Assembly: GCA_023427825.1 (NCBI GenBank)
Contig: JAEZAI010000456.1
Location: 1-5,945 of the forward strand
Length of the DNA stretch: 5,945 nt
DNA from: Actinomycetes bacterium
GTDB taxonomy: Bacteria > Actinomycetota > Acidimicrobiia > Acidimicrobiales > Microtrichaceae
Direction: 5' to 3'
A program made the position numbers and the translations under genes. Under the pieces are notes generated by a model. That model did not search any database and had not been told where the DNA came from. It worked only from the letters and a program-made list of their open reading frames with translations. The stretch's first letter is position 1. Each line of letters opens with the position of its first letter. This document shows, in pieces, positions 1-5,540 of this stretch.

Positions 1-16
1 CGAGGAAGGGGCCTGA
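1..16 (+). CDS. rplD: Probable 3' end of rplD, large-subunit protein L4 (partial)
   Basis: Reading from base 2, the codons give Glu-Glu-Gly-Ala followed by a TGA stop at 14-16, two bases before the rplW start. In bacterial S10 clusters the gene directly upstream of rplW is rplD, whose product L4 binds 23S rRNA and lines the exit tunnel, and actinobacterial L4 proteins often end in a short acidic tail. The identification rests on gene order and this reading frame only; four residues cannot identify a family. Confidence 0.5.
2..8 (+). promoter_or_regulatory. Ribosome binding site for rplW
   Basis: GAGGAAG lies ten bases before the GTG start at 19, inside the presumed last codons of rplD. It supports choosing the GTG at 19 as the start and suggests coupling of rplW translation to the upstream gene. 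Confidence 0.55.
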
Positions 17-18
17 TC

Positions 19-315
19 GTGAAGGATCCCCGGGACGTCATCATCCGACCGGTCGTCAGCGAGAAGTCCTACGGGCTGCTCGACGACGGCGTCTACACCT
101 TCATCGTGGCCCCCGGCGCCTCCAAGCCCGAGATCCGCGATGCCGTGCAGGCCATCTGGCCCGGCGTGAAGGTCAAGAAGGTCAACACCCTCAATCGCAA
201 GGGCAAGAAGCGGCGCAACCGCCGTTCGCCCACCTTCGGCAGCCGGCCCGACACCAAGCGCGCCGTCGTCACGCTCGCCGAGGGCGACCAGATCGACCTG
301 TTCGAGGTGAAGTGA
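19..315 (+). CDS. rplW: 50S ribosomal protein L23
   Basis: L23 binds domain III of 23S rRNA at the rim of the polypeptide exit tunnel. In bacteria it is the docking site for trigger factor and the signal recognition particle. The 98-residue product has the usual family length. The N-terminal [12 protein letters not shown] stretch (residues 6-17) and the following YTFIV strand are typical of L23. The basic, arginine/lysine-rich segment at about 60-69 is the rRNA-binding loop, and the chain ends in a beta strand (DLFEV). The start is GTG, preceded by a GAGGAAG ribosome binding site; no in-frame ATG near the N-terminus fits better. One base separates its TGA stop from the rplB start. Its last codons contain the GAGGTGA that serves rplB. 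Nothing is odd apart from the GTG start. Confidence 0.97.
   Translation: MKDPRDVIIRPVVSEKSYGLLDDGVYTFIVAPGASKPEIRDAVQAIWPGVKVKKVNTLNRKGKKRRNRRSPTFGSRPDTKRAVVTLAEGDQIDLFEVK
304..310 (+). promoter_or_regulatory. Ribosome binding site for rplB, inside rplW
   Basis: GAGGTGA matches the anti-Shine-Dalgarno sequence and sits six bases before the ATG at 317. It is read as part of the last codons of rplW (Glu-Val-Lys), so the two genes are probably coupled. Confidence 0.6.
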
Positions 316-316
316 C

Positions 317-1153
317 ATGGCGGTTCGCAAGCGCAAGCCCACCAGCCCCGGCCGCCGGTTCCAGACCGTCTCGGACTTCGCGGACATCACCCGCTCGGAG
401 CCCGAGAAGTCGCTGCTGGCCAAGAAGTCCAAGACCGGTGGTCGCAACAACTACGGCCGCAAGACCTCCCGCCACCGCGGCGGCGGTCACAAGCAGCAGT
501 ACCGCGTCATCGACTTCAAGCGGAAGAAGGACGGTGTCCCGGCCAAGGTCGCGGCCATCGAGTACGACCCCAACCGCACCTGCCGCAGCGCCCTCCTGCA
601 CTACCTGGACGGCGAGAAGCGCTACATCCTCGCCCCGCGCGACCTGAAGGTCGGCGACATGGTCCAGTCGGGCCAGGGCGCCGAGATCCGTCCGGGCAAC
701 GCGCTCCCCATGCGCTACATCCCGGTCGGCACCGTGGTCCACAACGTGGAGTTCAAGCCCGGTGCGGGCGGCAAGATGGCCCGTTCCGCCGGCTCCAGCG
801 TCCAGCTGGTGGCCAAGGAGGGCGACTACGCCACGCTCCGCCTCCCCTCGACCGAGATGCGTCGCGTCCCGATCGACTGCCGCGCCACGGTCGGCGAGGT
901 CGGCAACGCCGAGCACGACCTGATCAAGGTCGGCAAGGCCGGCCGCAACCGCTGGAAGGGCGTCCGCCCGCAGACCCGCGGTGTGGCCATGAACCCCGTC
1001 GATCACCCGCACGGTGGCGGCGAGGGCAAGACCTCGGGTGGTCGTCACCCGGTGTCGCCCTGGGGCAAGCCCGAGGGTCGCACCCGCAACAAGAACAAGC
1101 CGTCCCAGAAGCTGCTAGTGCGTCGTCGTCGGACGCGCGGCTCGCGACGGTGA
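317..1153 (+). CDS. rplB: 50S ribosomal protein L2
   Basis: L2 is one of the most conserved large-subunit proteins. It is needed for subunit association and sits close to the peptidyl-transferase centre. The product is 278 residues, within the usual 270-280. An RNA-binding OB-like region follows the glycine/arginine-rich [18 protein letters not shown] segment (residues 42-59). The C-terminal region has the hallmark [12 protein letters not shown] (226-237), containing the conserved histidines implicated in ribosome function, then [10 protein letters not shown] (241-250) and a strongly basic end ([10 protein letters not shown]). The ATG at 317 follows the rplW stop by one base. A single CTA leucine codon (1115-1117, residue 267) stands out in a gene that otherwise prefers C/G-ending codons. 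Sixteen bases follow before rpsS, one of the two longest gaps in the window. Confidence 0.99.
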   Translation: MAVRKRKPTSPGRRFQTVSDFADITRSEPEKSLLAKKSKTGGRNNYGRKTSRHRGGGHKQQYRVIDFKRKKDGVPAKVAAIEYDPNRTCRSALLHYLDGEKRYILAPRDLKVGDMVQSGQGAEIRPGNALPMRYIPVGTVVHNVEFKPGAGGKMARSAGSSVQLVAKEGDYATLRLPSTEMRRVPIDCRATVGEVGNAEHDLIKVGKAGRNRWKGVRPQTRGVAMNPVDHPHGGGEGKTSGGRHPVSPWGKPEGRTRNKNKPSQKLLVRRRRTRGSRR

Positions 1154-1154
1154 C

Positions 1155-1161
1155 GGAGGAG
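1155..1161 (+). promoter_or_regulatory. Ribosome binding site for rpsS
   Basis: GGAGGAG lies in the 16-base gap after rplB, eight bases before the ATG at 1170. It selects this ATG over the out-of-frame ATG at 1162, which lies immediately after the purine run and is far too close to be used with it. Confidence 0.75.
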
Positions 1162-1169
1162 ATGTCGAG

Positions 1170-1454
1170 ATGCCTCGCAGCCTGAAGAAGGGTCCCTTCG
1201 TGGACGACCACCTCCTCAAGAAGGTGGACGACCTCAACGAGAAGGGTCAGAAGAACGTGATCAAGACCTGGTCGCGTCGCTCCACGATCATCCCCGAGAT
1301 GGTCGGCCACACGATCGCCGTCCACGACGGTCGCAAGCACGTGCCCGTCTACGTGACGGAGTCGATGGTCGGCCACAAGCTCGGCGAGTTCGCCCCCACC
1401 CGGACGTTCAAGTTCCACGCCGGGCAGGAGAAGGGCGCGAGGGGTCGGCGATGA
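1170..1454 (+). CDS. rpsS: 30S ribosomal protein S19
   Basis: S19 sits in the head of the small subunit, pairs with S13 and contacts the A-site finger side of the large subunit. At 94 residues it is the normal family length. The N-terminus [18 protein letters not shown] (2-19) and the central [20 protein letters not shown] (33-52) are diagnostic. [14 protein letters not shown] (67-80) is the family signature region, followed by the usual flexible basic tail (GARGRR). The start has a strong ribosome binding site just upstream. The stop codon overlaps the start of rplV (ATGA at 1451-1454), so translation of L22 is probably coupled to S19. Confidence 0.99.
   Translation: MPRSLKKGPFVDDHLLKKVDDLNEKGQKNVIKTWSRRSTIIPEMVGHTIAVHDGRKHVPVYVTESMVGHKLGEFAPTRTFKFHAGQEKGARGRR
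1439..1444 (+). promoter_or_regulatory. Ribosome binding site for rplV, inside rpsS
   Basis: GAGGGG lies six bases before the ATG at 1451, within the last codons of rpsS. It supports the overlapping ATGA start. Confidence 0.5.
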
Positions 1455-2209
1455 CCGGGGCCAAGACCAACGAGCGGCCGGGCGTCCGCGCCCAGCACCG
1501 CCACGCCGGCATGTCGGCCACCAAGGCCCGCGTCGTGCTGGACCTCATCCGCGGCAAGTCCGTGGCCGAGGCCCGGACGATCCTGCAGTTCTCCGAGCGC
1601 GGTGCATCCGAGACGATCGCCAAGGTGCTCGACTCCGCGGTGGCCAACGCCGCGAACAACAACGACATCCCGCCGGAGGAGCTCTTCGTCGCGACGGCCT
1701 ACGCCGACGAGGGCCCCACGCTCAAGCGCTGGCGCCCCCGGGCCCGCGGCCGCGCCACGCGGATCCGCAAGCGCACCTGCCACATCACGATCATCGTCGG
1801 CCGCTACAGCGCCGAGGAGTGGGACCGCATCCGGACCCGCCAGGCCGAGTCCGGTCGCACGGCGCCCGACGCTGCGGCCAGCCGTGCCCGCCGCGTCGCC
1901 AGCAGCCGTCGGCGCTCCGGTGCCACCGAGGACGTCGAGGCGCCCACGCCGGCCACGCCCGACGGCGAGGAGGCAGCGGCAGAGCTCGCTGGTGACGAGG
2001 CCGCGACCGAGGCGGTCGTGACCGAGACCTTCGCCGAGGACGCAGAGGACGCCGGGGTCGCCACCGAGGCGGAGGGTGCCGGTGACGGCGGCGCCGCTGC
2101 GGAGGACGCAGGTGACGAGGCCGCCGCCGAGGCGGTCGTCGCCGAGGACAGCGCCGAGCTGGCCGACGAGGCCGAGGCTGCCGAGACCGAGAAGAAGGAC
2201 GAGGACTGA
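1451..2209 (+). CDS. rplV: 50S ribosomal protein L22 with a long acidic C-terminal extension
   Basis: L22 binds all domains of 23S rRNA and extends a beta hairpin into the exit tunnel. At 252 residues it is about twice the usual 110-120. Residues about 12-117 are a normal core: [20 protein letters not shown] (14-33), then [12 protein letters not shown] (62-73), the tunnel hairpin [20 protein letters not shown] (86-105) and the final strand HITIIVG (111-117). After this comes a charged linker (118-140), a basic patch (145-155, six Arg) and then residues 160-252, with 34 Asp/Glu, only two Lys and no Arg. The acidic part contains a repeated AGDEAA-EAVV unit spaced by exactly 40 residues. The extension is in frame, keeps GC-rich codon use and ends by overlapping rpsC, so it is a genuine part of the gene rather than a frameshift. 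Its function is unknown. The start overlaps the rpsS stop and has a GAGGGG binding site. Confidence 0.97.
   Translation: MTGAKTNERPGVRAQHRHAGMSATKARVVLDLIRGKSVAEARTILQFSERGASETIAKVLDSAVANAANNNDIPPEELFVATAYADEGPTLKRWRPRARGRATRIRKRTCHITIIVGRYSAEEWDRIRTRQAESGRTAPDAAASRARRVASSRRRSGATEDVEAPTPATPDGEEAAAELAGDEAATEAVVTETFAEDAEDAGVATEAEGAGDGGAAAEDAGDEAAAEAVVAEDSAELADEAEAAETEKKDED
1973..2026 (+). repeat. Copy 1 of imperfect repeat in the L22 tail
   Basis: This encodes L22 residues 175-192 ([18 protein letters not shown]). It matches the copy at 2093-2146 at 15 of 18 residues and about 44 of 54 bases by eye. The best part (1991-2026 against 2111-2146) agrees at 32 of 36 bases. The spacing is exactly 120 bases, so the reading frame is kept. 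Confidence 0.75.
2093..2146 (+). repeat. Copy 2 of imperfect repeat in the L22 tail
   Basis: This encodes L22 residues 215-232 ([18 protein letters not shown]). Weaker similarity continues downstream of both copies: each continues with an A-E-x-A pattern at equivalent positions. That fits an old tandem duplication of a 40-codon block that has since diverged. Confidence 0.75.
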
Positions 2210-3144
2210 TGGGCCAGAAGGTCAACCCCTACGGCTTCCGCCTCGGCACCACCACGGACTGGAAGTCCCGGTGGTTCGCCACCCGTGAGGAGTACGTCGA
2301 CTACCTCATCGAGGACTGGAAGATCCGCGACTACCTGATGAACAAGCTGCCGAACGCGGCCATCAGCCGGATCGAGGTCGAGCGCACGCGCGACCGCCTC
2401 CGCGTCGACGTGCACACCGCCCGTCCGGGCATCGTCATCGGTCGCCGCGGCGCCCAGGCCGACGAGCTCCGTGCGGATCTCACCAAGCTGACCGGCAACC
2501 CCAAGGTCCAGCTGAACATCCAGGAGATCAAGCAGCCCGAGGTCGACGCCGCGCTGATCGCGCAGGGCGTGGCCGACCAGCTCGCCAACCGGATCGCCTT
2601 CCGCCGGGCCATGAAGCGGGCCGTGCAGAACGCGCAGAAGGCCGGCGCCCTCGGCATCCGGGTGCAGTGCTCGGGTCGCCTCGGCGGCTCCGAGATGTCC
2701 CGCACCGAGTGGTACCGCGAGGGCCGCGTGCCGCTGCACACCCTCCGTGCCGACATCGACTACGGGTTCCGCGAGGCCCGCACCTCCGCCGGTCGCATCG
2801 GCGTGAAGGTCTGGATCTACAAGGGCGACATCCTGCCCTACAAGAGCGCCAACGAGGACAAGATCACCAAGGAGGCCGCCATGGCCGTCGGCGAGACCGC
2901 CGGCCAGGAGCGCCCCCGCGTGGTGTCCACCAAGCCGACCGCCCCGGGCGCCGCCGCTGCAGCTGCCGCGCCGGCCCCTGCCCCGGAGGCTCCGGCCGCC
3001 GAGGAGCCGGACGAGGAGATCAAGCCCCTCATCCAGGAGGCGGATCCGGAGTTCGAGCGCCTGCTCGCGGAGGAGGAGGAGATCGAGCGCTCCACCCGCG
3101 AGCACCACGAGACGCCGCACTTCCGACCGGGAGACGCTGACTGA
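2209..3144 (+). CDS. rpsC: 30S ribosomal protein S3 with an extended acidic C-terminus
   Basis: S3 lies on the solvent side of the 30S head and helps form the mRNA entry channel and its helicase activity. The conserved N-terminus [12 protein letters not shown] (2-13) is followed by a KH domain with the GRRG loop at 78-81 ([18 protein letters not shown], 74-91). The C-terminal S3 domain spans about 150-208 ([19 protein letters not shown], 154-172, and [11 protein letters not shown], 198-208). The 311 residues compare with roughly 210-280 in most bacteria. The excess is a tail from about 220: an Ala/Pro linker with seven consecutive alanines (248-254), then an acidic, probably helical stretch (262-294) and a histidine-containing end (HHETPHF, 299-305). 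The alanine codons are mixed, so this is not a simple triplet expansion. The start overlaps the rplV stop by one base (TGATG). Its binding site is weak (GAGG at 2201-2204), consistent with coupling. Confidence 0.98.
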   Translation: MGQKVNPYGFRLGTTTDWKSRWFATREEYVDYLIEDWKIRDYLMNKLPNAAISRIEVERTRDRLRVDVHTARPGIVIGRRGAQADELRADLTKLTGNPKVQLNIQEIKQPEVDAALIAQGVADQLANRIAFRRAMKRAVQNAQKAGALGIRVQCSGRLGGSEMSRTEWYREGRVPLHTLRADIDYGFREARTSAGRIGVKVWIYKGDILPYKSANEDKITKEAAMAVGETAGQERPRVVSTKPTAPGAAAAAAAPAPAPEAPAAEEPDEEIKPLIQEADPEFERLLAEEEEIERSTREHHETPHFRPGDAD

Positions 3145-3560
3145 TGTTGATGCCCCGCAAGGTCAAGCACCGCAAGCAGCACCGCGGTCGCACCAAGGGT
3201 GTCGCCAAGGGCGGCACCAACGTCACGCACGGCCAGTACGGCATCCAGGCCCTGGAGCCGGGCTGGATCACCGCCCGCCAGATCGAGGCGGCCCGTATCG
3301 CCATGACCCGTCACATCAAGCGTGGCGGCAAGGTGTGGATCAACGTGTTCCCGGACAAGCCGGTGACGCAGAAGCCCGCCGAGACCCGCATGGGCTCCGG
3401 CAAGGGCAACCCCGAGCGCTGGGTCGCCGTCGTGCGTCCCGGTCGCGTGCTCTTCGAGCTCAGCTACCCCGACGACGCCATCGCCCGCGGCGCCCTGAAC
3501 CGGGCCATCCAGAAGCTGCCGGTGAAGGCCAAGATCGTGACCCGTGAGGAGGGCTTCTGA
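3144..3560 (+). CDS. rplP: 50S ribosomal protein L16
   Basis: L16 is a late-assembling large-subunit protein beside the A-site tRNA, near the peptidyl-transferase centre. The 138 residues match actinobacterial L16 closely in length and sequence. The N-terminus is [28 protein letters not shown] (31-43) and [20 protein letters not shown] (50-69) follow, and then [18 protein letters not shown] (77-94). R82 aligns with the arginine of E. coli L16 that is hydroxylated in some bacteria; whether it is modified here cannot be seen. The ATG at 3144 overlaps the rpsC stop (TGATG). Met-3 (3150) is a possible alternative start, but the MLMP form is common in the family. The upstream binding site is only a weak GGGAG (3129-3133). 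Confidence 0.99.
   Translation: MLMPRKVKHRKQHRGRTKGVAKGGTNVTHGQYGIQALEPGWITARQIEAARIAMTRHIKRGGKVWINVFPDKPVTQKPAETRMGSGKGNPERWVAVVRPGRVLFELSYPDDAIARGALNRAIQKLPVKAKIVTREEGF
3546..3553 (+). promoter_or_regulatory. Ribosome binding site for rpmC, inside rplP
   Basis: GAGGAGGG lies six bases before the ATG at 3560 and is read as part of the Glu-Glu-Gly codons at the end of L16. It fixes the overlapping TGATG start of rpmC. Confidence 0.65.
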
Positions 3561-3784
3561 TGGCGAAGGAGTCCGTCGCGAACCTGGGTGACGAGCAGCT
3601 CATCGAGCGGCTCGCGGAGGAGAAGGACCGCCTGTTCAAGCTGCGGTTCCAGCTGGCCACCGGCCAGCTCGAGAACTCCGCCCGGATCCAGCAGACCAAG
3701 AAGGACATCGCCCGCCTCAACACCGAGCTGCGGGCCCGTGAGATCGCTGCCGCCGAGGCCGCGGTCGGGAGCGAGGCGTCATGA
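3560..3784 (+). CDS. rpmC: 50S ribosomal protein L29
   Basis: L29 is a small helical-hairpin protein next to L23 at the exit-tunnel rim. The 74-residue product has the two-helix layout: [20 protein letters not shown] (9-28) and then the family signature around [12 protein letters not shown] (28-39), followed by the second helix [19 protein letters not shown] (42-60). The last 14 residues ([14 protein letters not shown]) are a short Ala/Glu-rich tail, a little beyond the 60-70 residues of many homologues. The start overlaps the rplP stop and has a strong GAGGAGGG binding site. The stop overlaps the rpsQ start (ATGA, 3781-3784). Confidence 0.97.
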   Translation: MAKESVANLGDEQLIERLAEEKDRLFKLRFQLATGQLENSARIQQTKKDIARLNTELRAREIAAAEAAVGSEAS

Positions 3785-4068
3785 GCGACAACGCTGCGAC
3801 GACCGATGCCACCGCCGAGCGCAACGCCCGCAAGGTGCGCGAGGGCATCGTCACGTCCAACAAGATGGAGCGCACCGCCATCGTCACCGTGACCGAGCGT
3901 GTCCGCCACCCCCGGTACAACAAGACGATGCAGCAGGACAAGAAGCTGTACGTCCACGACGAGTCCAACGACCTCAACGTGGGCGACCGCGTGCGGGTCA
4001 TGGAGACCCGCCCGCTGTCCAAGCTGAAGCGCTGGCGGATCCTGGAGATCGTGGAGCGCGCCCGATGA
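3781..4068 (+). CDS. rpsQ: 30S ribosomal protein S17
   Basis: S17 is an OB-fold primary binding protein of the 30S body, attaching to 16S rRNA helices 7 and 11. The core runs from residue 18: [20 protein letters not shown] (18-37), then [19 protein letters not shown] (43-61) and the conserved [20 protein letters not shown] (68-87). An N-terminal extension of roughly 16 residues ([16 protein letters not shown]) makes it 95 residues, against about 84 in E. coli; short extensions like this are common in actinobacteria. The ATG overlaps the rpmC stop. No alternative in-frame start lies in the extension, and the first internal Met is at 29, inside the conserved core. Its TGA overlaps the rplN start (ATGA, 4065-4068). 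Confidence 0.98.
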   Translation: MSDNAATTDATAERNARKVREGIVTSNKMERTAIVTVTERVRHPRYNKTMQQDKKLYVHDESNDLNVGDRVRVMETRPLSKLKRWRILEIVERAR

Positions 4069-4433
4069 TCCAGCAGGAGAGCCGCCTCCGGGTGGCCGAC
4101 AACTCGGGTGCCCGCGAGGTGCTCGTCATCAAGGTGCTCGGCGGCTCCCGCCGTCGGTACGCCTCGATCGGCGACGTCTTCGTGGCCACCGTCAAGGACG
4201 CCCTCCCCGGCGCCGCGGTCAAGAAGGGCGACGTCGTGAAGTGCGTCGTCGTCCGCACCAAGAAGGAGCGCCGGCGCCCGGACGGGAGCTACATCCGCTT
4301 CGACGAGAACGCCGCCGTGCTCATCAACGACCAGAAGCAGCCGCGCGGGACCCGCATCTTCGGCCCCGTCGGCCGCGAGCTGCGCGACAAGAAGTTCATG
4401 CGCATCGTGTCGCTCGCCCCGGAGGTGATCTGA
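4065..4433 (+). CDS. rplN: 50S ribosomal protein L14
   Basis: L14 sits on the intersubunit face of the 50S subunit, forms bridges to 16S rRNA and touches the binding site of GTPase factors and silencing factor RsfS. The 122 residues are exactly the usual length. The chain opens [20 protein letters not shown], and the family signature lies in the first half of the protein. It continues with [19 protein letters not shown] (53-71), [12 protein letters not shown] (78-89) and [20 protein letters not shown] (95-114), ending SLAPEVI. The frame stays open far upstream of 4065, but that part overlaps rpmC and rpsQ and has no L14 similarity; the ATG at 4065 gives the canonical N-terminus. In E. coli the spc operon promoter precedes this gene, whereas here the start overlaps the rpsQ stop. 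Its last codons hold the binding site for rplX. Confidence 0.98.
   Translation: MIQQESRLRVADNSGAREVLVIKVLGGSRRRYASIGDVFVATVKDALPGAAVKKGDVVKCVVVRTKKERRRPDGSYIRFDENAAVLINDQKQPRGTRIFGPVGRELRDKKFMRIVSLAPEVI
4421..4430 (+). promoter_or_regulatory. Extended Shine-Dalgarno for rplX, inside rplN
   Basis: GGAGGTGATC is perfectly complementary, over ten bases, to the usual 3' end of bacterial 16S rRNA. It spans the codons for the last residues of L14 (part of Pro, then Glu-Val-Ile), directly before the rplN TGA and seven bases before the rplX ATG at 4438. Confidence 0.8.
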
Positions 4434-4437
4434 CTCC

Positions 4438-4770
4438 ATGTCATCCAAGAGGCAGACGACGAAGCTGAAGATCAAGAAGGGCGATCGCGTCCGCGTCCTG
4501 TCCGGCAAGGACAAGGGCAAGGAGGGCGACGTCATGTTCGTCGACCCGGCCGCCAACAAGGCGATCGTCGAAGGCGTGAACGTGGCGAAGCGCCACCAGA
4601 AGCCCACCCGGGCCATGCAGCAGGGCGGGATCATCGACAAGGCGATGCCGATCCACGTGTCGAACCTGGCGCTCATCGACAGCGCCGGCAAGGCGACCCG
4701 TGCCGGCTACCGCATCGGCGCCGACGGGACCAAGACCCGCGTCGCCCGCAGCAACGGAGGTGAGCTGTGA
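4438..4770 (+). CDS. rplX: 50S ribosomal protein L24
   Basis: L24 is an assembly-initiator protein that binds the 5' region of 23S rRNA and ends up by the exit tunnel. The 110 residues fit the family (about 100-115). A KOW motif occupies about 12-39: [20 protein letters not shown] (12-31) with the conserved glycines. It is followed by [14 protein letters not shown] (44-57) and the conserved [11 protein letters not shown] (71-81). The C-terminal part is rich in Gly, Arg and Lys. The ATG lies four bases after the rplN stop, behind a full-length Shine-Dalgarno match. The end overlaps the start of rplE (GTGA at 4767-4770), and the rplE binding site is within its last codons. Confidence 0.98.
   Translation: MSSKRQTTKLKIKKGDRVRVLSGKDKGKEGDVMFVDPAANKAIVEGVNVAKRHQKPTRAMQQGGIIDKAMPIHVSNLALIDSAGKATRAGYRIGADGTKTRVARSNGGEL
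4756..4763 (+). promoter_or_regulatory. Ribosome binding site for rplE, inside rplX
   Basis: GGAGGTGA lies three bases before the GTG at 4767. Counted from GGAGG the spacing is six bases. It supports the GTG start that overlaps the rplX stop. Confidence 0.75.
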
Positions 4771-5339
4771 GCACCGCCACGGCGATCGTCCCGCGGCTGA
4801 AGACCCGCTACAACGACGAGATCCGCTCGTCGCTGCAGGAGTCGCTCGGCCTCGGCAACATCATGGAGGTCCCTCGCCTCGAGAAGATCGTGGTCAACGT
4901 CGGCGCCGGCAAGGCGACCGAGAACCGCGGCCTCCTCGAGAAGGTTGTGGTGGACCTGACCGCCATCTGCGGCCAGAAGCCCGTCATCACGAAGGCCAAG
5001 AAGTCGATCGCCGGCTTCAAGCTCCGTGAGGGCAACGCCATCGGCGTCAAGGTGACGCTGCGCGGCGACAACATGTGGGAGTTCTTCGACCGGCTGATCA
5101 CGCTGGCGATCCCCCGCATCCGTGACTTCCGGGGCCTGCCGTCGAAGAGCTTCGACGGTCGGGGCAACTACACGTTCGGCGTCACCGAACAGCTGATCTT
5201 CCCGGAGATCGACTACGACAAGGTCGATGCCTCCCGAGGCATGGACATCACGATCGTGACCACCGCTCGAACCGATGCCGAAGGCCGCGCCCTCCTGGAC
5301 GCCTTCGGCTTCCCGTTCCGTCGTGAAGGGCAGCAGTAA
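4767..5339 (+). CDS. rplE: 50S ribosomal protein L5
   Basis: L5 is part of the 5S rRNP in the central protuberance and contacts P-site tRNA. The conserved regions are [10 protein letters not shown] (10-19), the strand [14 protein letters not shown] (35-48), the signature region [20 protein letters not shown] (64-83), [17 protein letters not shown] (84-100), and [19 protein letters not shown] (121-139) followed by [11 protein letters not shown] (141-151). The length of 190 exceeds the 179 of E. coli by a short N-terminal piece and a few C-terminal residues. The GTG start is chosen because GGAGGTGA precedes it and it overlaps the rplX stop; the next Met (33) would cut off conserved sequence. 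It is one of two GTG starts in the window and the only gene ending in TAA (overlapping rpsN as TAATG). Confidence 0.98.
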   Translation: MSTATAIVPRLKTRYNDEIRSSLQESLGLGNIMEVPRLEKIVVNVGAGKATENRGLLEKVVVDLTAICGQKPVITKAKKSIAGFKLREGNAIGVKVTLRGDNMWEFFDRLITLAIPRIRDFRGLPSKSFDGRGNYTFGVTEQLIFPEIDYDKVDASRGMDITIVTTARTDAEGRALLDAFGFPFRREGQQ

Positions 5340-5524
5340 TGGCCACCGAGGCTCTGAAGCAGAAGCAGCAGCGCAAGCCCAAGTTCAAGGTGCGCGCCTA
5401 CACCCGGTGCCGCCGGTGCGGCCGTCCGCGCTCGGTGTACCGCAAGTTCGGCCTGTGCCGTGTCTGCCTGCGCGAGCTCGCCCACTCGGGCGAGATCCCG
5501 GGCGTGACGAAGGCCAGTTGGTGA
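5339..5524 (+). CDS. rpsN: 30S ribosomal protein S14, zinc-binding (type Z)
   Basis: S14 is a small protein in the 30S head that contacts 16S rRNA beside S3 and S10. At 61 residues this is the short, zinc-ribbon form. The four metal ligands are present as two CxxC pairs, C24-x2-C27 and C40-x2-C43, within [20 protein letters not shown] (22-41). The C-terminal [18 protein letters not shown] segment (44-61) is characteristic. Many actinobacteria also carry a longer, cysteine-free S14 elsewhere, often under zinc-uptake repressor control. Having the zinc form in the spc cluster is the usual arrangement. The ATG overlaps the rplE stop by one base (TAATG), behind a moderate GAAGGG site (5325-5330). 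The N-terminal ten residues ([10 protein letters not shown]) are variable in the family. Confidence 0.98.
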   Translation: MATEALKQKQQRKPKFKVRAYTRCRRCGRPRSVYRKFGLCRVCLRELAHSGEIPGVTKASW

Positions 5525-5526
5525 GG

Positions 5527-5534
5527 GGAGGGAG
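5527..5534 (+). promoter_or_regulatory. Ribosome binding site for rpsH
   Basis: GGAGGGAG lies in the 16-base gap after rpsN, six bases before the ATG at 5541. It favours this ATG over the in-frame ATG two codons later at 5547, which would be twelve bases away. Confidence 0.7.
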
Positions 5535-5540
5535 CACGAC

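Noticed and set aside
269..1048. A 259-codon open frame on the - strand, opposite rplB
   Set aside because: It is antisense to the core of L2, with Leu/Val/Ala/Asp-biased composition typical of a mirrored high-GC gene and no domain that I recognise.
2950..2970. Seven-alanine run in rpsC as a slippage-prone triplet repeat
   Set aside because: The codons are mixed (GCC, GCC, GCT, GCA, GCT, GCC, GCG), so it is not a pure triplet repeat and is unlikely to be an active microsatellite.
1804..3120. A 438-codon open frame on the - strand, antisense to rplV and rpsC
   Set aside because: It is a shadow of high-GC coding sequence: it lies wholly opposite two well-supported ribosomal genes, is Leu/Ala/Gly/Val-rich with no recognisable domain, and its alanine/serine-rich part mirrors the Glu/Ala repeats of the L22 tail.
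3588..4064. Open upstream extension of the rplN frame, which could suggest a 281-residue protein
   Set aside because: This part overlaps rpmC and rpsQ in another frame, is Arg/Pro/Ser-rich with no L14 similarity, and L14 has its canonical N-terminus at the ATG at 4065.
3717..4691. A 324-codon open frame on the - strand, opposite rpmC-rplX
   Set aside because: It spans four conserved + strand genes, has no recognisable family and no plausible operon partner. Long antisense frames are expected at this GC content.
4700..4800. Possible S8 autoregulatory mRNA site near the rplX-rplE junction, as in E. coli
   Set aside because: I could not see a convincing helix-21-like hairpin by eye around the overlapping GTGA junction. 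A covariance-model search would be needed, so nothing is claimed.
5522..5540. The rpsN-rpsH gap as a promoter or terminator
   Set aside because: The sixteen bases after the stop are filled by a ribosome binding site. There is no inverted repeat with a T-run and no room for -35/-10 elements.
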